A stretch of DNA of 64,000 nt, taken from assembly GCF_036178845.1 (NCBI RefSeq), contig NZ_CP108070.1, positions 7,936,001 through 8,000,000 of the forward strand, given 5' to 3'. The notes below the pieces were generated by a model. The model made no database searches. It saw nothing but the letters and a program-made list of their open reading frames with translations, and had not been told where the DNA came from. Both the position numbers and the translations under genes were made by a program. The DNA is from Streptomyces sp. NBC_00271. Its GTDB lineage: Bacteria; Actinomycetota; Actinomycetes; Streptomycetales; Streptomycetaceae. Below, in pieces: positions 42,285 through 51,491 of the stretch; the stretch's first letter is position 1; every line of letters begins with the position of its first letter.

Positions 42285-44153
42285 TCAGCGCAGCGCCCAC
42301 TTCTGGTTGGCCGCCCCCGTGCAGGACCAGATCTGCGCCCGAGCCCCATTCACCCCCGAATTGCCCGTCACATCCAGACACTTACCCGCCGCCGAATTGA
42401 CCACGTCACCCGTCGCCCCGTTGTACGACCACCGCTGCGCCCCCGTTCCATTGCAGTCGTAGAGCTGCACCTTCGCCCCATCAGCCGTGGACGCCGACGT
42501 GACGTCGAGGCACTTGCCCAGCGCCTGGACCGACCCGTCCCCCGCCACAGTCCACCGCTGCGCGTCCGAGCCATTGCAGTCGTACAACTGAACCGCCGTA
42601 CCGTTCGCCGACGACCCCCCGGCCACATCAAGGCACTTGCCCGCGAGCCCCACGAACGCCCCGGTCTGTCCACCCCCACCGGCCTGCGTCCCGGCCCAGG
42701 TGAACGTCGCGGACGTCTTCCCCGGCAGCGAGTACGTCGCGTGCTGCGAGCCCCAGTTGATGGTCACGGTCTTCGCGGACGAGGAGTCGTTGTAGGCGAT
42801 CAGCGCCTTGGAACCGTCAGGATTGCGCCACGCCACGTTCGGCACGGACGCACTCGCCGTAGAGGCCACCCGCTGCGCCCCCGGCCGCACGAACTTCGTC
42901 AACTGCCCCATCGTGTAGTACTCGATCGTGTAGTCGACCTGCCCACTTGCCCCGTCCCCGTTGTGGACGGTGATCAGCCCGGAGCACGTCCCGCACCCCC
43001 CGTTGTGTGGCCCCCGGTTCTGATCGACGGCCAGCGACCACTTCGTCACCGACTTCGCCCAGTTCCGCGTGTAGTCGACGATGTTGAGCATGTCCTCGCG
43101 CTGCTGGTTGGCGATCCAGGTGCCACCGGAGTGCTCGGTCCCGAAGGCGTCCACCCCCGGGTACTGGTTGTGCACGCTCGTCTGTTTGCCCACGTCCCCG
43201 CCGTACCCGTGCCAGGCGATCCCCCCGAAGTTCGGATGCGCGCGCACGGCCGCGTCGTCGACGGTCTGGGCGGCGTACGAGTCGTACACGTCCCAGTTCC
43301 AGTCGTGCGCCAGCACCTTCGTGGACAGCCCCGCGGCCTGCAGCTTCGGCAGCAGCTCACTCTTCGTGAAGTACGCGAGCCCCGACGCGTTCCAGCTCAT
43401 CGACGGATACCCCGAGCAGCACGTCGGCTCGTTCTGCGCGGTGACGTAGGAGACCGGCACCCCCTGGTCCCGGTACGCCTGGAGGTACTTGACGAAGTAC
43501 GAGGCGTACGCCCCGTAGTCCTCCGACTTCAGCCAGCCCCCGTTGAGCTGCCCGCTGTCCTTCATCCAGGCGGGCGCCGTCCACGGCGAGGCCATCACGG
43601 TCAGCGAGGGGTTCAGCTGGAGCGCCTGCCTGGTCAGCGGCACCACGTCGGCCAGATCGTGCGCGATCGAGAACGACGAGAGGGACGGATCGCTCTGCCC
43701 GGCCGGCACGTCGTCGTACGTGTACCCGTACCGGGCGAGGTCGGACGCGCCCATCGGATTGCGCAGGAACGAGAGCCCGATGCCCTCGGTCGGCGAGAAC
43801 AGCTTGCGCATCGTCGCGTCCCGGGTGGCCGCCGACAGCGCCCCGCTGCTGTTCATCAGCCAGGCCGCGGTGTCGGTGAAGGACGCGCCGCCGCCCGTGA
43901 AGGTCTGGTAGCGGGTGTTCTCGTCGACGGTGATGTTCTCGCCGCTGCCACCGGTACCGGACTGGAAGGCGAACGGCGTCTGGGCCTGCAGCCCGCGTAC
44001 GACATGGCGTCCGCCGTCGTCGTCCGTCGTGGTCAGCCAGGCCGTGACGGGTTCGCCCGCGGCGTGCGCGGGCGCCGCCGTGACGGCGGTCAGTCCGGCG
44101 GTGGTGAGCAGTCCGGCGAGAAGAAAACGGACCGCCCGAGTGGATCTCCTCAT
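42285..44153 (-). CDS. secreted GH30 glucanase with ricin-type CBM13
   Basis: A 622-aa extracellular enzyme. A signal peptide (MRRSTRAVRFLLAGLL, cleavage near PAHAAG) is followed by a GH30 barrel. The acid/base Glu is in YVTAQNEPTCC and the nucleophile Glu in DAFGTEHSGG. A beta-sandwich follows, then a ricin B-type CBM13 (three QLYDCNG/QxW repeats: QLYDCNGSDAQRW, QLYDCNGTGAQRW, QIWSCTGAANQKW). GH30 covers beta-1,6-glucanases and glucosylceramidases. The divergent GH3 partner suggests beta-glucan breakdown. ATG 44153 follows GAAGGGCGA. Confidence 0.9.
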   Translation of the reverse strand: MRRSTRAVRFLLAGLLTTAGLTAVTAAPAHAAGEPVTAWLTTTDDDGGRHVVRGLQAQTPFAFQSGTGGSGENITVDENTRYQTFTGGGASFTDTAAWLMNSSGALSAATRDATMRKLFSPTEGIGLSFLRNPMGASDLARYGYTYDDVPAGQSDPSLSSFSIAHDLADVVPLTRQALQLNPSLTVMASPWTAPAWMKDSGQLNGGWLKSEDYGAYASYFVKYLQAYRDQGVPVSYVTAQNEPTCCSGYPSMSWNASGLAYFTKSELLPKLQAAGLSTKVLAHDWNWDVYDSYAAQTVDDAAVRAHPNFGGIAWHGYGGDVGKQTSVHNQYPGVDAFGTEHSGGTWIANQQREDMLNIVDYTRNWAKSVTKWSLAVDQNRGPHNGGCGTCSGLITVHNGDGASGQVDYTIEYYTMGQLTKFVRPGAQRVASTASASVPNVAWRNPDGSKALIAYNDSSSAKTVTINWGSQHATYSLPGKTSATFTWAGTQAGGGGQTGAFVGLAGKCLDVAGGSSANGTAVQLYDCNGSDAQRWTVAGDGSVQALGKCLDVTSASTADGAKVQLYDCNGTGAQRWSYNGATGDVVNSAAGKCLDVTGNSGVNGARAQIWSCTGAANQKWALR

Positions 44154-44199
44154 GACGCGTCGCCCTTCTGGGTGTGGGGGAGGGGGCGTGCGAGCCGTG

Positions 44200-44228
44200 A
44201 GTAAATGACGGCTTCGGGCCCACGTCAA
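44200..44228 (-). promoter_or_regulatory. GH30 promoter
   Basis: On the minus strand TTGACG (44223-44228) is separated by 17 bases from TTTACT (44200-44205), about 45 bases before the start codon. Confidence 0.6.
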
Positions 44229-44310
44229 GGGGTCTCGCGTTCAGAGCGTGAAAGAACAACTGCCCTGATCCGGCCGCACATTGCCCGTGTACCGGTTCTG
44301 ACGTGAAGTC

Positions 44311-44339
44311 TTGACGGCCTCCCGGGACGCCAGTTAACT
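44311..44339 (+). promoter_or_regulatory. GH3 promoter
   Basis: TTGACG (44311-44316) is separated by 17 bases from TTAACT (44334-44339), almost a mirror copy of the GH30 promoter in the same spacer. The 327-bp spacer otherwise holds short direct repeats (44385-44445) and no gene. Confidence 0.6.
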
Positions 44340-44384
44340 CACGCCGTGATCTAAGTCGTAAGAGACCAACCGGAAGAGACGCCG

Positions 44385-44445
44385 CCCGGCATCCAGTCAG
44401 GCGTCCAGCCCGGCATTCAGTCAGGGATCACCAGGGATCACCAGG
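44385..44445 (+). repeat. direct repeats in the GH3 5' leader
   Basis: CCCGGCATCCAGTCAGG (44385-44401) recurs with one mismatch at 44409-44425. It is followed by two copies of GGATCACCA. They lie between the GH3 promoter and start codon and could be binding sites or slippage products. Confidence 0.6.
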
Positions 44446-44480
44446 TATTACAGGGACTACGTAGAGTCGAGGGAAGGTCC

Positions 44481-47400
44481 ATGCGAAGAACCGCCCTGCT
44501 CGCCTCCGCCGCTTTGCTCACGGGGCTGCTGCCGCTCCTGTCGGCCGGAGCGGCCACGGCCGACGAACCGGCCCCCGTCCCCGTCGACCGCTTCGAGGGC
44601 GAGGTCCCCTTCGCCAATCCCCCCGCCGGGGGCCTGTTCACCTGGGGCGGTGACGCGGACGACCCGCCCGCGCTCGCCCTGACCACCCGCACCGACGCCC
44701 CCGAGGGCACCAAGGCCCTCACCGGCACCTACGACATCAGCGGCTACGGCGGCTTCACCCACGACTTCGCCTTCGACCAGCCGGCCCACGACTGGTCGGC
44801 CCACAAGGGCATCCGCTTCTGGTGGGACGGCCAGAACAACGCCAAGAAGGTCGCCTTCGAGATCAAGGACGGCGGTGCCAACGGCGAGGCCTCCGAGCTG
44901 TGGACGACGTCCTTCACCGACGACTTCACCGGCTGGAAGCAGATCGAGATCCCCTTCACCGACTTCACCTATCGCACGGACTACCAGCCCGTCGGCGGCA
45001 TCGACCAGGTCCTCGGCCTCACCCAGATGTGGGGGTACGCCCTCACGCTCCCGGTCGGCGTCCATGGCCGGTTCGCCATGGACGACGTCGAGTTGTACGG
45101 CAAGGCCGACCAGTCCCTGCGGGCCTCCGTCACCGCCGACTCCGCCGTCCACCCGGTGAAGGAGGGAGCGACGGCGACGGTGAAGCTCTCCGTCGCCACC
45201 ACCGGAGCCGCCCCGATCGACGAGCCCGTGACCGTCGCCTACGAGAGCGCGGGCGGCACCGCCGAGCCCGGCAAGGACTACACACCGGTCAAGGGCGAGA
45301 TCACCTTCCCGGCGGGCACCACCTCCGGCACCACCCGCACCATTCAGGTCCCGACACTGCGCGACAAGTCCGCCGAACCCGCCGAGACGATCCCCCTGAA
45401 GCTCACGGTCACCGGCGCGAAGGCTCCCGCCGAGACCCCGCAGATCGTCATCGACGCTCACGGCCTGCCGTACCTGGACCCGAAACTGCCCGTGAAGAAG
45501 CGGGTCGCCGACCTCGTGTCCCGCATGTCCCTGGAGGAGAAGGCCGGGCAGATGACCCAGGCCGAGCGCGGCGCGCTCACCGCGCAGGGCGACATCGCGA
45601 CGTACGACCTCGGCTCGCTCCTGTCCGGTGGCGGCTCGACCCCGACGCCCAACACCCCCGAGGCCTGGGCGAAGATGATCGACGCCTTCCAGCTCCGGGC
45701 GCAGGCGACACGGTTCCAGATCCCGCTGATCTACGGCGTGGACGCGGTGCACGGCCACAACAACCTCACCGGCGCGACGATCATGCCGCACAACATCGGC
45801 ATCGGCGCGACCCGTGATCCCCAGCTGGCCGAGCGGACCGGTTCCGTGACGGCGGCCGAGGTGCGCGCCACCGGCATCCCCTGGGACTTCGCCCCCTGCC
45901 TCTGCGTCACCCGCGACGAACGCTGGGGCCGCTCCTACGAGTCCTTCGGCGAGGACCCCGCGCTCGTCGAGTCCATGGAGACGATGATCCAGGGCCTCCA
46001 GGGCGCCGCGAACGGCAAGGACCTGAAGGACAACAACAAGGTCCTGGCCACCGCCAAGCACTTCGTCGGCGACGGCGGCACGGAGTACGGCTCGTCCACG
46101 ACGGGCTCGTACACCATCGACCAAGGCGTCACGAAGGTCACCCGGCAGCAGTTGGAGGCCGTCCACCTGGCGCCGTACCAGACGGCGGTCGACCGTGGCA
46201 TCGGCTCGGTCATGCCGTCCTACTCCTCCCTCGACATCCTCGGCGACGGCCAGGGCCCGGTGAAGATGCACGCCCGCGCGGACATGATCAACGGCGTGCT
46301 CAAGGACCGCATGGGCTTCGACGGATTCGTCATCAGCGACTGGGCCGCCATCGACCAGATCCCCGGCGACTACGCGTCCGACGTCCGTACGTCGATCAAC
46401 GCGGGCCTGGACATGATCATGGTTCCGTACGCCTACAAGGACTTCCGTACGACGCTGGTCGACGAGGTACGGGCGGGCCGCGTCAGCGAGGCGCGGGTGA
46501 ACGACGCCGTGTCCCGCATCCTCACCCAGAAGTTCAAACTCGGCCTCTTCGAGAAGCCGTACGCGGACACGAGCGGCGCGGCACAGATCGGCTCCGCCGG
46601 CCACCGGGCGGTCGCCCGCGAGGCGGCGGCCAAGTCCCAGGTCCTCCTGAAGAACGCGGCCGGCGTCCTGCCCCTGAAGAAGTCCCAGAAGGTGTATGTG
46701 GCCGGTTCGAACGCCGACGACCTCGGCAACCAGACCGGCGGCTGGACGATCACCTGGCAGGGCGCGTCCGGGAAGCACACGGACGGTACGACGATCCTGC
46801 AGGGCATGCGGAACGCCGGCGGTGACGTCACCTACTCGAAGGACGCCTCGGCACCGACGTCCGGCTACGACGTGGGTGTGGTCGTCGTGGGCGAGACCCC
46901 CTACGCGGAGGGCGTCGGCGATGTGGGCAACGGCAACGACCTCGCTCTCACCCCCGCCGACCAGGCCGCCGTGGACAAGGTGTGCGCGGCCATGAAGTGC
47001 GCGGTCCTGATCGTCTCGGGCCGCCCACAGCTCATCGGTGACCGGCTGGGTGAGATCGACGCCCTGGTGGCCTCGTGGCTGCCCGGCACGGAGGGCGACG
47101 GCGTGGCGGACGTGCTGTACGGCAAGCGCGCCTTCACCGGCCAGCTCCCCGTCACCTGGCCCAAGTCGCAGACCCAACTCCCCATCAACGTCGGCGACGC
47201 GTCCTACGATCCCCAGTTCCCCTACGGCTGGGGCCTGACCACACTCACGAAGGCCCCCGGGGGCGGCGAGGCCACACTCAAGGCCCTCACCCTCCTCGCC
47301 CGGACAGCGGACCGAACCGGCTCGGCGCGACTGGGCCGCGCCGCGGTCACCAAGGCCCGCCTCCTGGTCCAGCAGAGCACGGGCTCAACCATCACCCCAG

Positions 47401-47498
47401 CCCTCGCCAAGCCCTTCGCGGAAGCCGACCACCTACTCCTGACCGCCCACTACACCCAGGCACTGACAAAACTCCTGGAGGCCTACCGAGCCAGGTGA
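44481..47498 (+). CDS. secreted multidomain GH3 beta-glucosidase
   Basis: A 1005-aa exo-glycosidase. A signal peptide (about residues 1-28) is followed by a CBM11-like carbohydrate-binding domain (about 35-205) and a Calx-beta domain (about 210-320; SAGGTAEPGKDYTPVKG, AEPAETIPLKL). The GH3 N- and C-domains begin near residue 330. The GH3 nucleophile Asp is in GFVISDWAAID and the substrate-binding KHFVGDGGTEYG precedes it. Cellobiose or laminari-oligosaccharides are likely substrates. It is divergent from the GH30 gene with a matching promoter, so co-regulation is expected. Confidence 0.92.
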   Translation: MRRTALLASAALLTGLLPLLSAGAATADEPAPVPVDRFEGEVPFANPPAGGLFTWGGDADDPPALALTTRTDAPEGTKALTGTYDISGYGGFTHDFAFDQPAHDWSAHKGIRFWWDGQNNAKKVAFEIKDGGANGEASELWTTSFTDDFTGWKQIEIPFTDFTYRTDYQPVGGIDQVLGLTQMWGYALTLPVGVHGRFAMDDVELYGKADQSLRASVTADSAVHPVKEGATATVKLSVATTGAAPIDEPVTVAYESAGGTAEPGKDYTPVKGEITFPAGTTSGTTRTIQVPTLRDKSAEPAETIPLKLTVTGAKAPAETPQIVIDAHGLPYLDPKLPVKKRVADLVSRMSLEEKAGQMTQAERGALTAQGDIATYDLGSLLSGGGSTPTPNTPEAWAKMIDAFQLRAQATRFQIPLIYGVDAVHGHNNLTGATIMPHNIGIGATRDPQLAERTGSVTAAEVRATGIPWDFAPCLCVTRDERWGRSYESFGEDPALVESMETMIQGLQGAANGKDLKDNNKVLATAKHFVGDGGTEYGSSTTGSYTIDQGVTKVTRQQLEAVHLAPYQTAVDRGIGSVMPSYSSLDILGDGQGPVKMHARADMINGVLKDRMGFDGFVISDWAAIDQIPGDYASDVRTSINAGLDMIMVPYAYKDFRTTLVDEVRAGRVSEARVNDAVSRILTQKFKLGLFEKPYADTSGAAQIGSAGHRAVAREAAAKSQVLLKNAAGVLPLKKSQKVYVAGSNADDLGNQTGGWTITWQGASGKHTDGTTILQGMRNAGGDVTYSKDASAPTSGYDVGVVVVGETPYAEGVGDVGNGNDLALTPADQAAVDKVCAAMKCAVLIVSGRPQLIGDRLGEIDALVASWLPGTEGDGVADVLYGKRAFTGQLPVTWPKSQTQLPINVGDASYDPQFPYGWGLTTLTKAPGGGEATLKALTLLARTADRTGSARLGRAAVTKARLLVQQSTGSTITPALAKPFAEADHLLLTAHYTQALTKLLEAYRAR

Positions 47499-47559
47499 CG
47501 GAAACGGCCAGAGGCTGATGCGGCGGGGCCGGGGGGCAAGCCTCTCCCTCCCCCGCCGC

Positions 47560-47610
47560 CCCTCCGGCTGAGGATGCGGGGAGGGTAGGGACGGCGGGGG
47601 CGAGACCCCC
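47560..47610 (+). repeat. dispersed intergenic repeat, family A (diverged copy)
   Basis: The text GAGGATGCGGGGAGGGTAGG and then GACGGCGGGGGCGAG matches the blocks at 12543-12600 (reversed) and 42236-42267. It lies just after the GH3 gene. Confidence 0.55.
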
Positions 47611-47686
47611 CTAGGACCACCCCACCCCCACCACCCCCACCAGCCTCGATGCCCAATTTTGCGCACGTTCAGGTAGCTTCGGAGAT

Positions 47687-49033
47687 ATGAAGGCCGCACT
47701 GATCCGAGGACTCCCCGGACTGCTGATCGCGCTGACACTCGCCGCCCTCACGGTGCTCACTCTCACCGCACCCCCCGCCCGCGCGACCACAGACGTGGGA
47801 ACAGTGGCGGCAGCCCTCCGCGAGAGCCCCGTCTACGTGGACCCAGCGGCCTCCGCGCAGCTCTCCAAGGCGGACGCCGACACCCTGGCCAAGAAGATCA
47901 AGAACGCGAACAAGCCCGTCTTCGTGGCCGTCCTCCCCGCGGACTTCCCCACCCAGAACCTCTTCCAGAACCTCCGCACCGACACCGGCGTCACAGGCCT
48001 GTACGCCATCAGACTGGGCACCCGCTTCGACGCCCGCGCCGACACCGCCGTCATGCCCCGCACCGCCGTCCAGAACCTCGTCACCAGCGTCCAGGGCGAA
48101 CCCACGAAGACCCAGCTGAACAACTTCACGGACCGCGCCCTGGCCAACATCAACGGCTCGGCCCCCAAGAGCTGGGGCACGACCGACGGAAACGGCGTCT
48201 CCACCAGCGCCCTCATCGCGGTGGCCGCGGTAGCCGTGGCCGGCGGCGCGGGCGCCTACACCCTCGTACGCCGCAACCGCCGCCGCAAAGAGCAGGAACA
48301 ACAGGAAGCACTGGACAAGCTCCGCGTGGTCGTCGACGAGGACATCACCGCGTTCGGCGAGGAACTCGACCGGCTCGACTTCCACCCCGCCGAGGCCGGC
48401 GCCGACGACGCGATGCGCGCCGACTACGAACGCGCGCTCGACGCCTACGAACAGGCGAAGTCGTCCATGGCAGCGGCCCGCCGCCCGGAGGACGTACGCG
48501 CCGTCACCCAGTCCCTGGAGGACGGCCGCTTCTCCCTCGCGCTCCTGTCCGCCCGTCGCGAGGGCAGGCCCCTGCCCGAACGCCGCGCCCCCTGCTTCTT
48601 CGACCCCCGACACGGCCCGTCGGTCGCCGACGCGACCTGGACCCCGGCAGGCGGCGCTCCCCGCGAGGTCCCGGTCTGCGCGGCGGACCAGGCCCGTCTG
48701 GCGGACGGCCGCGCCCCGGCGGTCCGCGAGGTCGACACCGACTACGGCCGCCGCCCGTACTGGGACGCCGGCCCGGCCTACGGCCCCTGGGCGGGCGGCT
48801 ACTTCGGTGGCGGCCTGCTCCCCGGCCTCCTCGTCGGCACCCTGCTCGGCAGCGTGATGGCCACCCCCTCCTACGCGTCCGACTACGGCTCCGGTTACGG
48901 AGACTTCGGCGGTTACAGCGGCGGTGATGTCTCCGGCTCCGACTTCGACCCCGGCGACTTCGGCGGCGGTTTCGGGGACGGCGGTGGCGGCGACTTCGGC
49001 GGCGGAGGAGGAGACTTCGGCAGTGGCTTCTGA
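47687..49033 (+). CDS. exported membrane protein with Gly/Asp-rich tail
   Basis: A 448-aa protein I do not recognise by function. Residues 1-34 are a signal or anchor segment and about 170-190 a membrane helix (ALIAVAAVAVAGGAGAYTLV), followed by basic RRNRRRKEQEQ and a coiled-coil-like region. A conserved block CFFDPRHGPSVADATW and EVPVCAADQARLADG (about 300-345) follows. The last 50 residues are Gly/Asp/Phe/Tyr-rich (GGGFGDGGGGDFGGGG). The N-terminal extracellular part resembles TPM-like domains. It is probably anchored in the cell envelope. Confidence 0.75.
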   Translation: MKAALIRGLPGLLIALTLAALTVLTLTAPPARATTDVGTVAAALRESPVYVDPAASAQLSKADADTLAKKIKNANKPVFVAVLPADFPTQNLFQNLRTDTGVTGLYAIRLGTRFDARADTAVMPRTAVQNLVTSVQGEPTKTQLNNFTDRALANINGSAPKSWGTTDGNGVSTSALIAVAAVAVAGGAGAYTLVRRNRRRKEQEQQEALDKLRVVVDEDITAFGEELDRLDFHPAEAGADDAMRADYERALDAYEQAKSSMAAARRPEDVRAVTQSLEDGRFSLALLSARREGRPLPERRAPCFFDPRHGPSVADATWTPAGGAPREVPVCAADQARLADGRAPAVREVDTDYGRRPYWDAGPAYGPWAGGYFGGGLLPGLLVGTLLGSVMATPSYASDYGSGYGDFGGYSGGDVSGSDFDPGDFGGGFGDGGGGDFGGGGGDFGSGF

Positions 49034-49125
49034 AGCGAAGGTCTCTGAAACGCAGCAGTCGACAGATCTGATGCGCAGCCGTCCCCGACAGATCTGAAGC
49101 GCACAGCAGTCCCGGCCAAGGCCTT

Positions 49126-49587
49126 CTACAGCGCGGCCGTCCCGGACGAAGTCCCCCGAGGCTCGGTATCCGCAAGGCGGTCCATCAGCGCCCCCGCCAG
49201 TCGCAACACCTCACGTTCGGTCTCGTTCAACGTGCCGAGCGCCGCCGCCAGCCAGGCATCCCGCTCAGCCATGTCCCGCTCCAGCGCCCGCAGCCCCTCC
49301 GCGGTGAGCGTCAGCACCGACTGACGCCGGTCCGCGCTGTCGGCCGTCCGCGCGATCAGCCCGTCCGACTCCAGCTCGGCGAAGACCCGCGTCAACGACT
49401 GCGGCCGCTGCCGCTCGGCCGCCGCGACCTCGCCGGGCGTCGCCGCCCCGTGCCGACGCAAGTGCCCCAGCACCCCCAGCTGATTCGGACTGAGGCTGCC
49501 CTCGCCCCGCTCCTGCCGCAGCCGCCGATTGAGCCTGACGACACCACGCCGGACCTGGGCCGCGTAGGAGAGATGATCCATCCACAT
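49126..49587 (-). CDS. MarR-family transcriptional regulator
   Basis: A 153-aa winged-helix repressor. It shows SLSPNQLGVLGHLRRHG, then TPGEVAAAERQRPQSLTRVFAEL (recognition helix; shown in pieces here) and the wing DSADRRQSVLTLTAEG. ATG 49587 or ATG 49581 can start it. It is divergent from a FUSC permease gene with a palindrome in the 53-bp spacer, a common arrangement of an exporter and its repressor. Confidence 0.92.
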   Translation of the reverse strand: MWMDHLSYAAQVRRGVVRLNRRLRQERGEGSLSPNQLGVLGHLRRHGAATPGEVAAAERQRPQSLTRVFAELESDGLIARTADSADRRQSVLTLTAEGLRALERDMAERDAWLAAALGTLNETEREVLRLAGALMDRLADTEPRGTSSGTAAL

Positions 49588-49590
49588 ATC

Positions 49591-49606
49591 GTAAGCGAAA
49601 ACTTAC
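49591..49606. promoter_or_regulatory. MarR operator candidate
   Basis: The perfect inverted repeat GTAAG-CGAAAA-CTTAC lies four bases upstream of the MarR start and 35 bases upstream of the FUSC start. It is AT-rich for this genome. Confidence 0.65.
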
Positions 49607-49640
49607 TAATGGCCACCCGAATCCCCATACCATCAGCATC

Positions 49641-50687
49641 ATGCCCGTCAAACACATACGCAATGCTTACGAAGCGGCGCTGACCATGACGGCCGTGCTG
49701 CTCTCCTACTCCCTCGCCCTGTGGCTGGAGGACACCGCCGCACTGCACACGGACGTCCTCGTCCTCGCGGTCGCGCTGACCCTCACCCTGGCCCGCACCC
49801 AACGGACCGCCGACGCCCGCGGTCGCCTCATGGCCTGCGTCCTGCTGCCCGCCCTGGCCGGCGCGGCGACCTTGCTCGGCCACCTGATCGCCGACCATTA
49901 CGCAGTCGGCGCCGCGGTGTTCACCCTCGCCATCTCCCTGCCGATCTGGATCCGCCGCTTCGGCCCGGCCGCGACGAAGGCAGGCACGCTGATGACGTTG
50001 CCACTGGTCGCCCTGCTCGTCGTCCCCGGCCCCGCGCTGCCGCCCGGGGCCCAGAACGCGCTGGTGAACTGGGGCTGGTCGGCGGTGATCGGGCTGCTGG
50101 CCTGCGGCTGCGTCTGGCTGGTCCAGATGTCCGCCGACCGCCTCGGCCCCTGGCACCCCGACCCGGAACCCGACCGCCCCCGACGAGCCTCCCGACTGCG
50201 CCCCGTCCCCAGCACCCGCATGGCGTGGCAGATGGCCGTCGCCATCGCCGCTGCCTTCACCCTCGGACGGATCCTCTTCGACCACCACTGGCCGTGGATG
50301 GTCCTGACCGTGTATGTGGTCGCGAGTGGCAACCGCGGTCGCGCCGACGTCATACGCAAGGGAGCCGAGCGCCTGGTCGGCGCCTGCGCCGGCACACTGC
50401 TCGCCACCGCGGTGGCCGCCGCCGGCATCACCGGCCGGACCTCCGTCGTCCTGATCTTCGCTGTCCTGGCCGTCGCCCTGTGGCTACGTCCGCTGAACCA
50501 CGCCTACTGGGCCGCCGGCATGACCACCGCCCTCTCCCTCCTCCTCGGCTACTTCGGCCAGGACGCGCAGGACCTGCTGCCCACCCGTCTCGAGGCGATC
50601 GCGGTCGGCGCGGTCCTGGCGATCGCGTCGGCCTGCTGCGTTCTGCCGATCCCACGCCGCCGCACACCGGCCCCCAGCCCCGCCTGA
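49641..50687 (+). CDS. FUSC-family membrane protein (aromatic acid exporter-like)
   Basis: A 348-aa inner membrane protein with two halves of four to five helices and a cytoplasmic linker rich in Pro/Arg. The second half carries the FUSC_2 signature (ILFDHHWPWMVLTVYVVAS, then RGRADVIRKGAERLVG and GTLLATAV). This family includes fusaric-acid and aromatic-acid efflux proteins. It is regulated presumably by the divergent MarR. The stop codon abuts the stop of the convergent response regulator with no spacer. Confidence 0.88.
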   Translation: MPVKHIRNAYEAALTMTAVLLSYSLALWLEDTAALHTDVLVLAVALTLTLARTQRTADARGRLMACVLLPALAGAATLLGHLIADHYAVGAAVFTLAISLPIWIRRFGPAATKAGTLMTLPLVALLVVPGPALPPGAQNALVNWGWSAVIGLLACGCVWLVQMSADRLGPWHPDPEPDRPRRASRLRPVPSTRMAWQMAVAIAAAFTLGRILFDHHWPWMVLTVYVVASGNRGRADVIRKGAERLVGACAGTLLATAVAAAGITGRTSVVLIFAVLAVALWLRPLNHAYWAAGMTTALSLLLGYFGQDAQDLLPTRLEAIAVGAVLAIASACCVLPIPRRRTPAPSPA

Positions 50688-51491
50688 CTACCCCCGCGGC
50701 CCATGCCCACGCAGTCCCTCCCCGCTCGGTCTCATCCCGCGCCCGTCCTCCCCCCGCGGATCCTGCCGCCCGAACGCCTCCGGAGCCGCCGCACGCGGCA
50801 CGACCAGCCCCGTCTCGTACGCCGTCACGACCGCCTGCGTACGGTCGCGCAGCCCCAGCTTGGACAGCACCCGGCTGACATGGGTCTTCACCGTCTCCTC
50901 GCCCACCTGAAGCCGCGCGGCGATCTCCGGGTTGGACAGCCCTTCCGCCAGCAGACGCAACACCTCCGTCTCGCGCGGGGTGAGCATGCCGAGCGCCGTC
51001 CCCGTCGGCGCCCTGGGCTTGAGTCGGGCGAACTCGGCGATCAGCCGCCGGGTGATGACGGGCGCGAGCAGCGCCTCCCCGGCGGCCACGACCCGTACCG
51101 CCTCGAACAGCCGCTCCGCCGTCACGTCCTTCAGCAGGAACCCGCTCGCCCCGGCCGCGAGCGCGTCATACACATGCTCATCCAGATCGAAGGTGGTGAG
51201 GATGAGTACGCGCGGTGCGTCCCCGGCCTCCGGCCCCATCAGCTCGGCGGTGGCCTGGATCCCGTCCATGACCGGCATCCGTACGTCCATGAAGATCACG
51301 TCGGGACGCTCCTCCCGGCAGACCCGCACCGCCTCGGCGCCGTCGCGCGCCGTGCCGACGACGGTGAAGTCCGCCTGGGTGGCGAGAAGTCCGGCGTACC
51401 CGGCGCGCACCACCTCGTGGTCGTCGGCCACCACGATCCGCACGGCAGGGACCCGTCCTTCGGCTTCCGAGGCCTCTACGGCGGTCGTCAT
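50688..51491 (-). CDS. NarL/LuxR response regulator (module 1)
   Basis: A 267-aa response regulator. The receiver domain starts near residue 17 (VRIVVADDHEVVRAG); the phospho-acceptor Asp is in DVIFMDVRMPVMDG and the conserved Lys in GFLLKDVT. The C-terminal LuxR helix-turn-helix is LTPRETEVLRLLAEG...ETVKTHVSRVLSKLG, followed by about 35 extra residues. The start overlaps the kinase stop by ATGA, so the pair is translationally coupled. It likely regulates the divergent ABC transporter operon at 52837. Confidence 0.93.
   Translation of the reverse strand: MTTAVEASEAEGRVPAVRIVVADDHEVVRAGYAGLLATQADFTVVGTARDGAEAVRVCREERPDVIFMDVRMPVMDGIQATAELMGPEAGDAPRVLILTTFDLDEHVYDALAAGASGFLLKDVTAERLFEAVRVVAAGEALLAPVITRRLIAEFARLKPRAPTGTALGMLTPRETEVLRLLAEGLSNPEIAARLQVGEETVKTHVSRVLSKLGLRDRTQAVVTAYETGLVVPRAAAPEAFGRQDPRGEDGRGMRPSGEGLRGHGPRG

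Noticed and set aside
42177..44204. Plus-strand frame opposite the GH30 gene
   Set aside because: Antisense shadow; Arg/Pro/Gly/Val-rich with no domain, while the minus-strand frame has complete GH30 and CBM13 motifs.
44457..47177. Minus-strand open frame of about 900 codons opposite the GH3 gene
   Set aside because: Antisense shadow of the multidomain glucosidase; no motif, no ribosome site.
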